Part shown: positions 26,545 through 34,806 of the stretch, piece by piece
How the letters are laid out: the number at the start of each line of letters is the position of its first letter
Numbering within the stretch: position 1 is the stretch's first letter
Source: Parachlamydia acanthamoebae
Lineage (GTDB): Bacteria > Chlamydiota > Chlamydiia > Chlamydiales > Parachlamydiaceae
Length of the DNA stretch: 64,000 nt
Reading direction: 5' to 3'
NCBI RefSeq assembly: GCF_000875975.1
Contig: NZ_BAWW01000066.1
Span: 186,001 to 250,000 of the forward strand
Notes under the pieces: generated by a model
The model's database searches: none
Seen by the model: the letters and a program-made list of their open reading frames with translations, nothing else
Told to the model about the DNA's origin: nothing
Translations under genes and position numbers: made by a program

Positions 26545-27516
26545 TCACGGATCATCCTCTAGCTTAGGAATGATTCTTTCCGGAATGTGGATATGTGCAT
26601 TCGAAAATTGCAAGGGATACGTATTCAGATACTGGGAGAGATAATGATAGGTTCCCAATCCCACAGAGGCTGTTAACGAAAGCCGCTTCGCTAAAGATGC
26701 CACATGAGCAAGACCAATATCGCTTTCAAATGAACTACTTAATACGAGACTGATCCCTTTTTTAAGCGTCCATTCATGTAGATCAAGACATCCTAATAGC
26801 CCTCCCTGAATTGTTGGTTTATAAATCACCGCTTTCAAAGCAGGGATTTTTTCTAAATCTTCCAGAGACAAATCATGCGGAAAAGATTCATCAACAGCAA
26901 GTGGCAGTTGAAATAGGGTAAGATCCTGGGGATTTTGAAAAGGCTCTTCCACATAATCAAAAGCATCGAAAGAATATTGTGAGAAAAAATCAAGAGATTC
27001 TTTTGTATTCCATGCCCGATTAACATCTATGCGCAAACGGAATCGATTCTTCAAAAGCGCAATGATGCTTTCAGCCTCTTTAAAAGTTAAATTGCTGACC
27101 TTCAACTTGGCGGAAGTAAATCCTTCGGCGTATCTTAAAGTTGCCTGCTGCATAATCTCTTCTACAGACCCCATAAATAATGCACTGACAGGAATAAAAA
27201 TAGATGGAAGCGGATTTAAGATTGAAAAAAGGGCAGACTCAAAACCAAATGTAAGGGATGGACAGAGATCAAATTTTGCCAGTTCTTTTAAGCATGTAGA
27301 CTTTTCCCATATATGATTTAATAGATCTTGTTTCTTTTGAATGAGCTCTGCTAAAGCCTCTTTCAATGTCTCTCGACTCCATTTAGGAAGAGGAGCAATT
27401 TCCCCCCAGCCACTATTCCCCAACTGATCCACAACATGCAACAAAACCCCTTCTCTCATTTGGTGGTTTTTTAAGGGAATCTGATAAGGAAAAAGAGACA
27501 GTGTTTGAATACGCAT
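26545..27516 (-). CDS. menC: Enolase-superfamily enzyme, probable o-succinylbenzoate synthase
   Basis: This 323-residue protein is a muconate-lactonising/mandelate racemase-type member of the enolase superfamily. The catalytic Lys pair appears as 'SAKLKV' (about 135-140), the three metal ligands as Asp in 'RIDVNRAW', Glu in 'YVEEPF' and Asp in 'AVDESF', and the opposite Lys in 'VIYKPTIQGG' (about 235). This pattern fits o-succinylbenzoate synthase (menaquinone synthesis), but dipeptide epimerases share it. No other men gene is in the window, so the pathway is not shown here. It is a lone minus-strand gene. Confidence 0.78.
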   Translation of the reverse strand: MRIQTLSLFPYQIPLKNHQMREGVLLHVVDQLGNSGWGEIAPLPKWSRETLKEALAELIQKKQDLLNHIWEKSTCLKELAKFDLCPSLTFGFESALFSILNPLPSIFIPVSALFMGSVEEIMQQATLRYAEGFTSAKLKVSNLTFKEAESIIALLKNRFRLRIDVNRAWNTKESLDFFSQYSFDAFDYVEEPFQNPQDLTLFQLPLAVDESFPHDLSLEDLEKIPALKAVIYKPTIQGGLLGCLDLHEWTLKKGISLVLSSSFESDIGLAHVASLAKRLSLTASVGLGTYHYLSQYLNTYPLQFSNAHIHIPERIIPKLEDDP

Positions 27517-27605
27517 ATTTATTCTAAGTTCAAATTTTTAATGAGCAACTTCCTAGCAAAACTCCGATTTAAAATGACTTGATGAATTAATGCGAGTGAT
27601 TTTTT

Positions 27606-28781
27606 TTACTTATTGGGATAAAAATGAATGGACCAATACTTACTCTTTTCATCAAAAGTGGCCAAAAGATTGATGTAATCAGCTTCCCTAAGCTTTTTTG
27701 ACAAATTGTTGCTTAAAATGATATCTAATGGATTAATTTGCACGTGTATGTAAGGGATATCTCTTCGATGAGATATTCTAAGAGGAATTTGACATTTGAC
27801 AATAGCTTGTGCCAACTCAACAACATCATCAAGATTAAACCATCGCAATAGACTTGTTTCTTTCTCTTCACCCGGCCAACAATGCGTGTATTTGGATTGC
27901 GCTTTTTCAATCACAATCCCTGGCACTCTTATTGCAGGCCGTCTTAAAACATAATTTCCATCTTCAAAATTTTTATGAGAAAAAAATTCCGCATGCATGT
28001 ATGACAGAGGGCAAAAATCCAACTCGTAAACATATTGAGGGTTTAGCGGCAGCGTTACAGCATTTTGCTCAAGCTCATTTTTAGCAAAAGAGCTTAATAT
28101 CCCCTCCGGGTGCACTTTCATTATAGCTTCAATAGAAATTGCAACACTTTGCAAATCTAAATGGGTTCTTTCTCGTTCAACGCCTAGGTGCATAGCAACA
28201 AAAGCTCCTTCTTGATTAATGTATGCTCCTCCTGAAGACCTATACTTAATTTCCCGGGTGAATAAACGGTTAGTGATTGCACCAACTCTTTGTTCTACCT
28301 CCATTTTATAAAAAGACACTTTTAAAGACTTCCCTATGGGGTAATGCAAAAAAATGGGGGTAGGAGTAAATGCTGAACCATCGCAAATTGGCAAAACACT
28401 GAGCATTTTTCCAGGTAATCCATCTAGATGGATAATGGCATAGTCTAAGATAGGATCACATTCGACGATCCCCAGTACCTTGGAAGATTGTCCTGGAAGT
28501 TCCTTTCCTTGATAAAAAACATTTCGAAAAACAGCTGTCAAATTTCTTACATCAACGTCAGCGATACAATGGTAAGGAGTAATGGCCAGGTTAAATGAAA
28601 TGAGCGTACAGTTTCCCAGCTGGCTTGTAGAATCGTTTATCCTTCCTACAGCTTGCCAAATTTTTCGAAGCGTGAATGACAAAGAATAGCTTACGGGTTC
28701 ATTTCCGTTAGATTGCACAAACTGTTGGTTGCCCTCTAAACAGAACCCCTCTTGTGAAGAAAAATCAGTTGAAAAATGCAT
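27606..28781 (-). CDS. Trypsin-like serine protease paralogue, copy 1
   Basis: The 391 residues contain a trypsin-fold-like core at about 45-205. 'NLAITPYHCIADVDV' offers the catalytic His, 'DPILDYAIIHLDG' the Asp, and 'KYRSSGGAYINQEG' the Ser in an S-G-G motif as in S1 proteases. The C-terminal 180 residues are unlike known domains. There is no signal peptide. It resembles the 31563-32834 protein along its length ('LSFNLAI.PYHCIA', 'SSGGAY', 'KYWSIHFYP.K') at roughly half identity by eye. Both sit right after a plsX copy, so a block was duplicated. Activity and target are unknown; a secreted effector is one possibility. Confidence 0.82.
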   Translation of the reverse strand: MHFSTDFSSQEGFCLEGNQQFVQSNGNEPVSYSLSFTLRKIWQAVGRINDSTSQLGNCTLISFNLAITPYHCIADVDVRNLTAVFRNVFYQGKELPGQSSKVLGIVECDPILDYAIIHLDGLPGKMLSVLPICDGSAFTPTPIFLHYPIGKSLKVSFYKMEVEQRVGAITNRLFTREIKYRSSGGAYINQEGAFVAMHLGVERERTHLDLQSVAISIEAIMKVHPEGILSSFAKNELEQNAVTLPLNPQYVYELDFCPLSYMHAEFFSHKNFEDGNYVLRRPAIRVPGIVIEKAQSKYTHCWPGEEKETSLLRWFNLDDVVELAQAIVKCQIPLRISHRRDIPYIHVQINPLDIILSNNLSKKLREADYINLLATFDEKSKYWSIHFYPNK

Positions 28782-28836
28782 GACAACACCTCACTGCTTT
28801 CTAATTAAAGATAAAAAATTCTTAACAAGTTTTTTT

Positions 28837-29440
28837 TTATGGGAAAAGAGAAAAGTGCACTTGCATGCGCTCAATCAGATTTTGTTGGATGAAATGGACG
28901 GCTCCTGAAATACCGCTTAGCATAGAGCGAGGGGGGACATTACCGTGGCATTTAACCACAATGCGTTCAAGACCGCATAGAAGACCGCCTGGAGATTCGG
29001 CATGATCAAATAATTTTTCGATGGCATCAAAGTGTTCGCTATTGCCCAGTTGATTGCGAAGGAGCTTAAAAATCAGCGAAGAAATACCTTCACAAGATTT
29101 TAATAAAATATTCCCCATGAAGCCGTCCGTCACAACAACATCCACGTTTCCGCAAAAACATCTTTTCCCTCCACATTCCCAATGAAATTTAAAGGAAGAT
29201 CTATTTTTTGAGACGCCATGTCTCTACGTATTGTTGTAGTTCTTGATAAGCCTTCCTCAGTTCATGAGGCCCTTTTAAAGGTTCAATGCCAACATTCAGT
29301 AGACCCACGTTTGGACAGGTTGTCTTTTCAATGCTCTTTTGAAAGAGAGCTCCCAATTGGGCAAACTGCACATAATGCTCTGCTGTACACGTGATGTTGC
29401 CGCCTGCATCAATAAAGGAAACATTGCCTTTCTCATCGGT
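28837..29440 (-). pseudogene. plsX: Second, broken copy of plsX
   Basis: This is the C-terminal 60% of a PlsX (phosphate acyltransferase), almost identical to the intact copy at 32879-33892. It lacks the first ~125 codons. It is also broken by two single-base deletions in homopolymers: the run of T before 'GAGACGCCATG' is 6 here and 7 in the intact copy, and the run of A before 'CATCTTTTCCC' is 5 here and 6 there. Homology begins at 'EKGNVSFIDAGGN'. The missing 5' part adjoins the IS1-like element, which probably removed it. Confidence 0.9.
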
Positions 29441-29528
29441 GGTCCTAAACATGTAATGCTGACTTAAATTTTATTGACTTTTCAGTGATAAAAGTCTTTC
29501 TTATTTAGATCTTACTTGGAGACCTACA

Positions 29529-30248
29529 ATGACTTTGACTTGCCCAATCTGTACCTCGACGACGATCAAAAAGAATGGCCATATCCACAATGGAAAGCAA
29601 AATCATCAGTGTCTTAAATGTGGGTATCAGTTTGTCATAGCCCCCAAAACAAAATTATTAGCGAAGAGAGACGGGGTTTAATTCGTCAGTCACTTTTAGA
29701 ACGGGTTTCATTAGAGGGCATTTGTCGAATTTTTACCGTCAATATGCCGTGGCTTTTACAATTCATTAACGAAATTGAGGATTTACCCGAGAACTTAAAT
29801 GCCACAGTAATTAACACAGAAGAGTTCGAGTTGCCATTATTGAATTGGATGAACAGTGGAGCTATGCAGGGAGCAAGAATAATCAGCAACGGCTTTGGCT
29901 AGCTTTTCACTCGCCTACGCGACAAGTTTTAGCGATGCATGTGGGTAAACGCACACGAAAAGATGCTAAATGCTTGCGGGGAAAATTACCTGAAGACTTA
30001 AAAAAAGCCATCTTTTATGCAGATAAATTCTCAGTGTACTATGAAGTTGTTCCTTGGATACGACACCGACCAGTCGGAAAGGAGTCAGGAAAAACGAGTT
30101 ACTTGAAAGATTTAATAATACGCTCAGAAAAAGATGTGCACGATGTATAAGAAAAACGCTATCATTCTCAAAGTAACTTGCAAAGTATGCCGGGATGATC
30201 AAATATTTTATTTGCGATTACAATCAACATCGAGCATTACATATTTAG
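29529..30248 (+). mobile_element. Decayed IS1-family transposase
   Basis: A two-part IS1-type transposase is spread over three frames. The InsA-like zinc-binding start is intact ('CPICTSTTIKKNGHIHNGKQ', 'CLKCGYQFV') and ends at a TAA after about 50 codons. A second frame continues 'ISEERRGLIRQSLLERVSLE', a third carries the InsB-like catalytic core 'LDEQWSYAGSKNNQQRLWL' and 'RHRPVGKESGKTSYL', and a last shift gives 'RFNNTLRKRCARCIRKTLSF' followed by an in-frame TAA and then 'GMIKYFICDYNQHRALHI'. With at least three shifts and a stop it cannot make a functional transposase. Terminal repeats were not found. Confidence 0.88.
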
Positions 30249-30317
30249 GACTACCTGCAAGTGAACGATGGAAATAAAATTGGTTGGAAATATTGGTTTA
30301 CAATAGAAGGAAACGTA

Positions 30318-30518
30318 ATGGATGACTATTTAAATATCGAAAACACATTAAAAGGCATGTTCGAAAATGCATGTAAACTTATTGTTAATGAATACATAAA
30401 TGAACCGAAATTTCAACTATGCGTTAATACAATAAAAACTACAATAACCCATTTTAATTCTAAAAAAAACATAAGGAAAATGACAATTAATGAATATCGT
30501 ATTTACGGAATGGGATAA
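30318..30518 (+). CDS. Small hypothetical protein
   Basis: A 66-residue frame with AAGGAAA 7 nt before the ATG at 30318. It is helical and polar, with no known motif. An in-frame ATG farther upstream (30261) is less likely because it has no ribosome site. It lies in the AT-rich stretch between the dead IS1 element and the frameshifted gene at 30645, so it may be an island relic. Confidence that it is translated is modest. Confidence 0.4.
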   Translation: MDDYLNIENTLKGMFENACKLIVNEYINEPKFQLCVNTIKTTITHFNSKKNIRKMTINEYRIYGMG

Positions 30519-30726
30519 AGCTTTAGTTTTATTAATTTTTTTTGTTTTTATATTTATTTTTTCATTTCTTTCCAGAATAACAATTTTTAATGAATTAGAT
30601 TATTATGAAATCAAATATACACAAAAAACAAAAAAAAGGACGCTATGGCTAATATTTTTCAGTCTCTCCTCTGTAGCACTATGGTGGCATATTTTACAAC
30701 GATTGCTTTTACGACTGCAACTCTAG
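30490..30726 (+). CDS. Small two-helix membrane protein
   Basis: A 78-residue frame with two hydrophobic segments, 'ALVLLIFFVFIFIFSFL' (about 11-27) and 'TLWLIFFSLSSVALWWHI' (about 51-68). It overlaps its upstream neighbour by 29 nt and the next gene by 82 nt. Such a long overlap is unusual, so one of the starts may be wrong. Hydrophobic frames also arise by chance in T-rich DNA, so this is uncertain. Confidence 0.35.
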   Translation: MNIVFTEWDKALVLLIFFVFIFIFSFLSRITIFNELDYYEIKYTQKTKKRTLWLIFFSLSSVALWWHILQRLLLRLQL

Positions 30727-31339
30727 TTTCTCCCCCTTTAATGGCTGCAAATCTTGATCTTGCTACTATCAATTTCGGGATTAAAATCGAAAAAATATAT
30801 GAGAAAGTCAAAAGGTCTATTGATAAGGGTGAAACGAACAAACTTATAGGATACATGTATGATTTTAAACATGAAGTTGAACAGTATACTGGCACCAAAA
30901 TTGATATTAATAAGCAGATAGATCAAGCCCAAAAAGAGGCGAGAGCACGAGGGCAAAAAATTGATGATAAATACATTAAACAAATAAAAAAAGACTTTAA
31001 GAAAGAAGATAAAAGCATAAACATCGCGCCGTTTGGTTTGCTCAATGTGACGAGTTAAACATTCCCTATACAAGTTTTGAAGCCGATATGCGTTTTGATA
31101 TAAATTACACCATAGCAAAATCTGCAAAAGGAAAAGAAAAAAAGCGTGAGGAAGTGCCTGTAACTATTATGGTAGGTGTTACAGTTTCTTTGTGTGGATT
31201 ATTTTTAATTTATGTTCCTCTTCCTGGATGTCAAATAGCAGGAGGTTGGTTGCTAAATACTGGAGTAGGAATTCTTGGAAGCGACGCTCTTGCTAGATGG
31301 GACGCTTACGATCAAGAACAAAGGAAGAAAGACAAGTAA
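30645..31339 (+). pseudogene. Exported protein with C-terminal membrane segments, one frameshift
   Basis: Two frames make up one gene. The first (30645-31058) has a signal-like N-terminus 'MANIFQSLLCSTMVAYF', a helical lysine-rich region, and ends with 'NVTS'. The second frame is open from 'HRAVWFAQCDELNIPYTSF' at about 31020, well before the ATG at 31088, and runs through a hydrophobic stretch 'VTIMVGVTVSLCGLFLIYV' to 31339. Sequence logic joins them at the AT-rich 'AAGCATAAACATCGC' by losing or gaining one base. The intact product would be about 230 residues. AAGGA precedes the start. The family is unknown to me. Confidence 0.6.
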
Positions 31340-31343
31340 TATA

Positions 31344-31360
31344 AGGGCGGCTTAGCCGCT
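31344..31360 (+). terminator. Short GC-rich hairpin after the frameshifted gene
   Basis: GGGCGGC pairs with GCCGCTC around a TTA loop, 4 nt after the stop codon at 31339. One pair is G-U. No U-run follows. Confidence 0.45.
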
Positions 31361-31504
31361 CTAAACGATAAATTCTATGTCTGAAAAATCCCCTAATAAA
31401 TACCAGAGAACGTTGAAACTAAAAAAATTCAAGAATTTTTTTGAGGATTTGCAATTTGAATATTCACCTTCACGTAATGTTTACGAAGTTTTTCGCAACT
31501 GATA

Positions 31505-31528
31505 AAGGGCTAATCCATCGTAGCCCTT
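31505..31528 (-). terminator. Terminator of the protease gene at 31563
   Basis: On the minus strand AAGGGCTA and TAGCCCTT form an 8-bp stem around an 8-nt loop, followed by TTTATC, some 35 nt after the stop codon of the protease-like gene. Confidence 0.6.
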
Positions 31529-31562
31529 CTTGAATCATTTCGTGAAGATGTTTTGAAGCCTT

Positions 31563-32834
31563 TTATTTTTCAGGATAAAAATGAATCGACCAATATTTTG
31601 TCTGAAAATCAAAAGCTGCATAAAGGTTAACTGTGCGAACATTTTTTAGTTTTTTTGACAACTCTTTACTTACAAGAATATCTGCAGAATTTATTCTAAT
31701 GAGGTTTCCTGCTACGTTTTTCGCATGAAATTCTCTAAATAATGGCCGACTCGCCATAATCGCCTCTGCCAATTCAATAATTTCATCTAAATAAAATCCG
31801 TTAAAAGAGCTCCCTTTTTTCCCTGGATATGGTTTTGGCCACTGCGGAGTATGCTTGGCTTGATAATGCTCAATCATCACTCCTGGCAAGTCCCTGGTAG
31901 GTTTTCGCAGTATATAATTGCCATTGCTAAGATTAGCATGAATAAATTTTTCAAGTGTAATATAGGGATAATCGTAAGGAGTTAATCTTTCAACACACTG
32001 CCTCGTTTGAATTGTTGCGTCTTGTGGAAGTTCTTTTCTAGCAAAAGCACTCAATAATCCCCTGGGATGATGTTGAATCATCGTTTCGATGGATATGGCA
32101 ATCCTAAGTAAATTAAATCCTGTCATTTCTCGCTCTGTCCCTAAATGCATAGCGAAAAAATGTCCTCGAGGATTTACATAGGCCCCTCCAGAAGAGCCGT
32201 AATCGGTATCATGATAAGTCAAAAGACGTCCAAAAATAGGCGTCGTTTTTGTATCATTTTCCATATGATGAACGGACACCTTAAGTGGCTTTCCTAAAGG
32301 ATGATGCAAAAGTAAAGGTTCAGAACAAATTCCAGAGTCTTGACAAAGAGGTAACCACCCATATTTTCTACCGGGATCTCCTCCTAATTGCATGATCGCA
32401 TAATCTAATTCGACATCACACTCTACAACGCCTTGTACGGGAAACGGTTCTCCTCTACATTCGCGTCTATTGTAAATGACATTTTGAAAGACAACAGTCA
32501 AGTTTTTCAATTCCTGACCTGCAATGCAATGATAGGGAACAATGGCCAAGTTAAAAGAAAGGAGTGAACAGGTCCCTAATTGACCAGTTTCATCGTTAAC
32601 CTTGCCTACAGCTGCTTGAATTTTTTTTAAAGTTTCTGCCAAAGAAACATCATAGAGGTCATTTAAATGCCCTTCTTCTACAGGATCTTTTTGAATAACC
32701 TCACAAATATTAGCCTGTGGAAGTCTTTGTACGCGAAATTGCCCCAAAAGAGAAGCGTACTGGCTTGCCCCGGTTGCGGGAATTAAAGATTCAAAAGCCT
32801 TTACACTAGAAGAATAATCCGTATAAGAATACAT
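31563..32834 (-). CDS. Trypsin-like serine protease paralogue, copy 2
   Basis: This 423-residue protein carries the same trypsin-like core as the copy at 27606. The His lies in 'NLAIVPYHCIAGQEL', the Asp in 'DVELDYAIMQLGG' and the Ser in 'DYGSSGGAYVNPRG' (G-S-S-G-G, close to the S1 protease GDSGG). The 180-residue C-terminal region is shared with copy 1. The N-terminus is about 30 residues longer. AAGGATC precedes the ATG. It follows plsX by 44 nt and ends with its own terminator, so it may be the last gene of the yceD-rpmF-plsX operon. Its role is unknown; no signal peptide is seen, so export would need a secretion system. Confidence 0.84.
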   Translation of the reverse strand: MYSYTDYSSSVKAFESLIPATGASQYASLLGQFRVQRLPQANICEVIQKDPVEEGHLNDLYDVSLAETLKKIQAAVGKVNDETGQLGTCSLLSFNLAIVPYHCIAGQELKNLTVVFQNVIYNRRECRGEPFPVQGVVECDVELDYAIMQLGGDPGRKYGWLPLCQDSGICSEPLLLHHPLGKPLKVSVHHMENDTKTTPIFGRLLTYHDTDYGSSGGAYVNPRGHFFAMHLGTEREMTGFNLLRIAISIETMIQHHPRGLLSAFARKELPQDATIQTRQCVERLTPYDYPYITLEKFIHANLSNGNYILRKPTRDLPGVMIEHYQAKHTPQWPKPYPGKKGSSFNGFYLDEIIELAEAIMASRPLFREFHAKNVAGNLIRINSADILVSKELSKKLKNVRTVNLYAAFDFQTKYWSIHFYPEK

Positions 32835-32878
32835 GACAGAGATCCTTTTTGATTGTGAATTTGATTAAAATCTGTTTC

Positions 32879-33892
32879 TTATGAGAAAAGAGAAAAGTGC
32901 GCTTTCATACGCTCAATCAGATTTTGTTGGATGAAATGAACGGCTCCTGAAATACCGCTTAGCATAGAGCGAGGGGTGACATTACCGTGGCATTTAACCA
33001 CAATGCGTTCAAGACCGCATAGAAGACCACCTGGAGATTCGGCATGATCAAATAATTTTTCGATGGCATCAAAGTGTTCGCTATTGCCCAGTTGATTGCG
33101 GAGGAGCTTAAAAATCAGCGAAGAAATACCTTCACAAGATTTTAATAAAATATTCCCCGTGAAGCCGTCCGTCACAACGACATCCACGTTTCCGCAAAAA
33201 ACATCTTTTCCCTCCACATTCCCAATGAAATTTAAAGGAAGATCTATTTTTTTGAGACGCCATGTCTCTACGTATTGTTGTAGTTCTTGATAAGCCTTCC
33301 TCAGTTCATGATGCCCTTTTAAAGGTTCAATGCCAACATTCAGTAGACCCACGTTTGGACAGGTTGTCTTTTCAATGCTCTTTTGAAAGAGGGCTCCCAA
33401 TTGGGCAAACTGCACATAATGCTCTGCTGTACATGTGATGTTGCCGCCTGCGTCAATAATGGAAACATTTCCTTTCTCAGCCGGCATTGTGATCAACAAA
33501 GCAGGACGTTTTATATTGGGAAGAAGGGGTATATTCAAAGTCGCAGCAGCAATCAGCGCCCCGGTGTTTCCTGCAGAAACAAACGCATCGATTTTTTTAT
33601 CTTTTAAATACTGGATGCCTTGCACAAGTGAAGAGAGAGGTTTACGCCGAATCGCTTCAAGAGGATGGTCTTCCATCAAGATTTCTTGCTGGACAGCGAT
33701 GCACTTCACATGCATGTGAGAAGGGATTTTTTTTTGGAAATCTTCTGAGGATTCTTGTGGAATAAACACAAGCATAGAGAGGGCAGGGTGAAGCTCTGCT
33801 GCTTTTAATACAGCGTCAAAAAGGATTTCTGGAGAGCTATCGCTCCCCATTAAATCAATCCCTATACAGACTTTTTCTTGTTGTTTCCTCAT
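32879..33892 (-). CDS. plsX: Phosphate acyltransferase PlsX
   Basis: PlsX converts acyl-ACP to acyl-phosphate, feeding the acyltransferase step of phospholipid synthesis. The 337 residues have normal length and start 'GIDLMGSDSSPE', a variant of the D-x-M-G-x-D motif. 'FVSAGNTGALIAAATLN', 'IIDAGGN' and 'VVTDGFTGNILLKSCEG' are typical. It follows rpmF by 105 nt in the yceD-rpmF-plsX order common in bacteria. A nearly identical, broken copy lies at 28837. This copy is intact, so it should be the working gene. Confidence 0.95.
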   Translation of the reverse strand: MRKQQEKVCIGIDLMGSDSSPEILFDAVLKAAELHPALSMLVFIPQESSEDFQKKIPSHMHVKCIAVQQEILMEDHPLEAIRRKPLSSLVQGIQYLKDKKIDAFVSAGNTGALIAAATLNIPLLPNIKRPALLITMPAEKGNVSIIDAGGNITCTAEHYVQFAQLGALFQKSIEKTTCPNVGLLNVGIEPLKGHHELRKAYQELQQYVETWRLKKIDLPLNFIGNVEGKDVFCGNVDVVVTDGFTGNILLKSCEGISSLIFKLLRNQLGNSEHFDAIEKLFDHAESPGGLLCGLERIVVKCHGNVTPRSMLSGISGAVHFIQQNLIERMKAHFSLFS

Positions 33893-33997
33893 CTTGGCAC
33901 TCTAAAAAGAAAATTCCAATTAGCTCTGCTATAGTGAGAGCAACTGCTAAAGATCACGCAATCGTTTAGCTCGAGGAAAAAAGACAAAACGAACAGC

Positions 33998-34183
33998 TTA
34001 CTCAGCTTCTGATTTACCTAGTACAACTCGATCGCCATATGCACCGCACGCTTGACAAATTGTGTGAGGAAGTTTTGATACTCCACAATTTGAGCATACA
34101 GATACACTTTTTGCTTTCTTAGCGTGGTGTGATCGGCGAGAATTTTTTCTTGCGTTTGACGATCTATTACGTGGGACTGCCAT
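33998..34183 (-). CDS. rpmF: 50S ribosomal protein L32
   Basis: The 61 residues begin with the classic 'MAVPRNRSSNARKNSRRSHH' and have a zinc-binding CxxC...CxxC ribbon ('CSNCGVSK', 'CQACG'). It is a component of the large ribosomal subunit. AAAGGAG lies 9 nt before the ATG. It sits between yceD and plsX, its usual place. Confidence 0.97.
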   Translation of the reverse strand: MAVPRNRSSNARKNSRRSHHAKKAKSVSVCSNCGVSKLPHTICQACGAYGDRVVLGKSEAE

Positions 34184-34218
34184 GAGTGACTCCTTTTAAC
34201 CTTAAAACTGCCTAGGCA

Positions 34219-34692
34219 TTAATTTAATTCAAGATCCGAAAACGGTTGATGCCCATCGGGATCTCCCCCATTTGAGGATGAATCATTAGTTTTTAAATAT
34301 TTTTTAAATTTCTCTCTTTTGGGACAATTGCCTTCGCATTCGACAAATTCGGGAGTTTCCAACAAAATGCTTTCACGCAAAAGTTCCTGATAATCAAATA
34401 TACCGGTCTTAATTTTTGCCAGAGGTTCGGCATGATAAAAACTCTCCAAGAATACGCCTACTGAAACATCCTCATTGCAAATTGCGCAGGGAATATGTGC
34501 TTCCGCTTCTGCTTGCAAATGCAAAATGAGTTCATCACCAGCTAAATAAGCTTCTCCATCCACGACAACCGGTTTCTTAAATGAAAGTTCATCTTCATGA
34601 ACGTCCAAGAAATCTGGTGAAACTGTCTCATGAATTTCAACTTTATCTCCTGTTTTCAGGCGATCAACATAGATTTTAAACAAACGTTCCAT
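34219..34692 (-). CDS. yceD: YceD/DUF177 family protein
   Basis: This 157-residue protein is the DUF177/YceD family member usually found just before rpmF, thought to act in 23S rRNA processing or ribosome assembly. The family cysteine motifs are present: 'HIPCAICNEDV' (about 74-84) and 'CEGNCPKREKFKKY' (about 118-131). The gap to rpmF is 35 nt, so they are co-transcribed. A strong ribosome site is not seen before the ATG. Confidence 0.88.
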   Translation of the reverse strand: MERLFKIYVDRLKTGDKVEIHETVSPDFLDVHEDELSFKKPVVVDGEAYLAGDELILHLQAEAEAHIPCAICNEDVSVGVFLESFYHAEPLAKIKTGIFDYQELLRESILLETPEFVECEGNCPKREKFKKYLKTNDSSSNGGDPDGHQPFSDLELN

Positions 34693-34806
34693 AGGAGATT
34701 ATCTTAAAATTAAGGGATTATATTTAAATAATCTTCAATTCTACAATTCTTTCTTCTTTTTTTCCATAAAATTCCTAGCCTTCGTTAACACTCCTTTTCT
34801 CAATAA

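Noticed and set aside
28837-29440. Programmed frameshifting in the second plsX copy
   Set aside because: The 5' third of the gene is missing and two separate homopolymer deletions exist, which fits simple decay; an intact copy is nearby.
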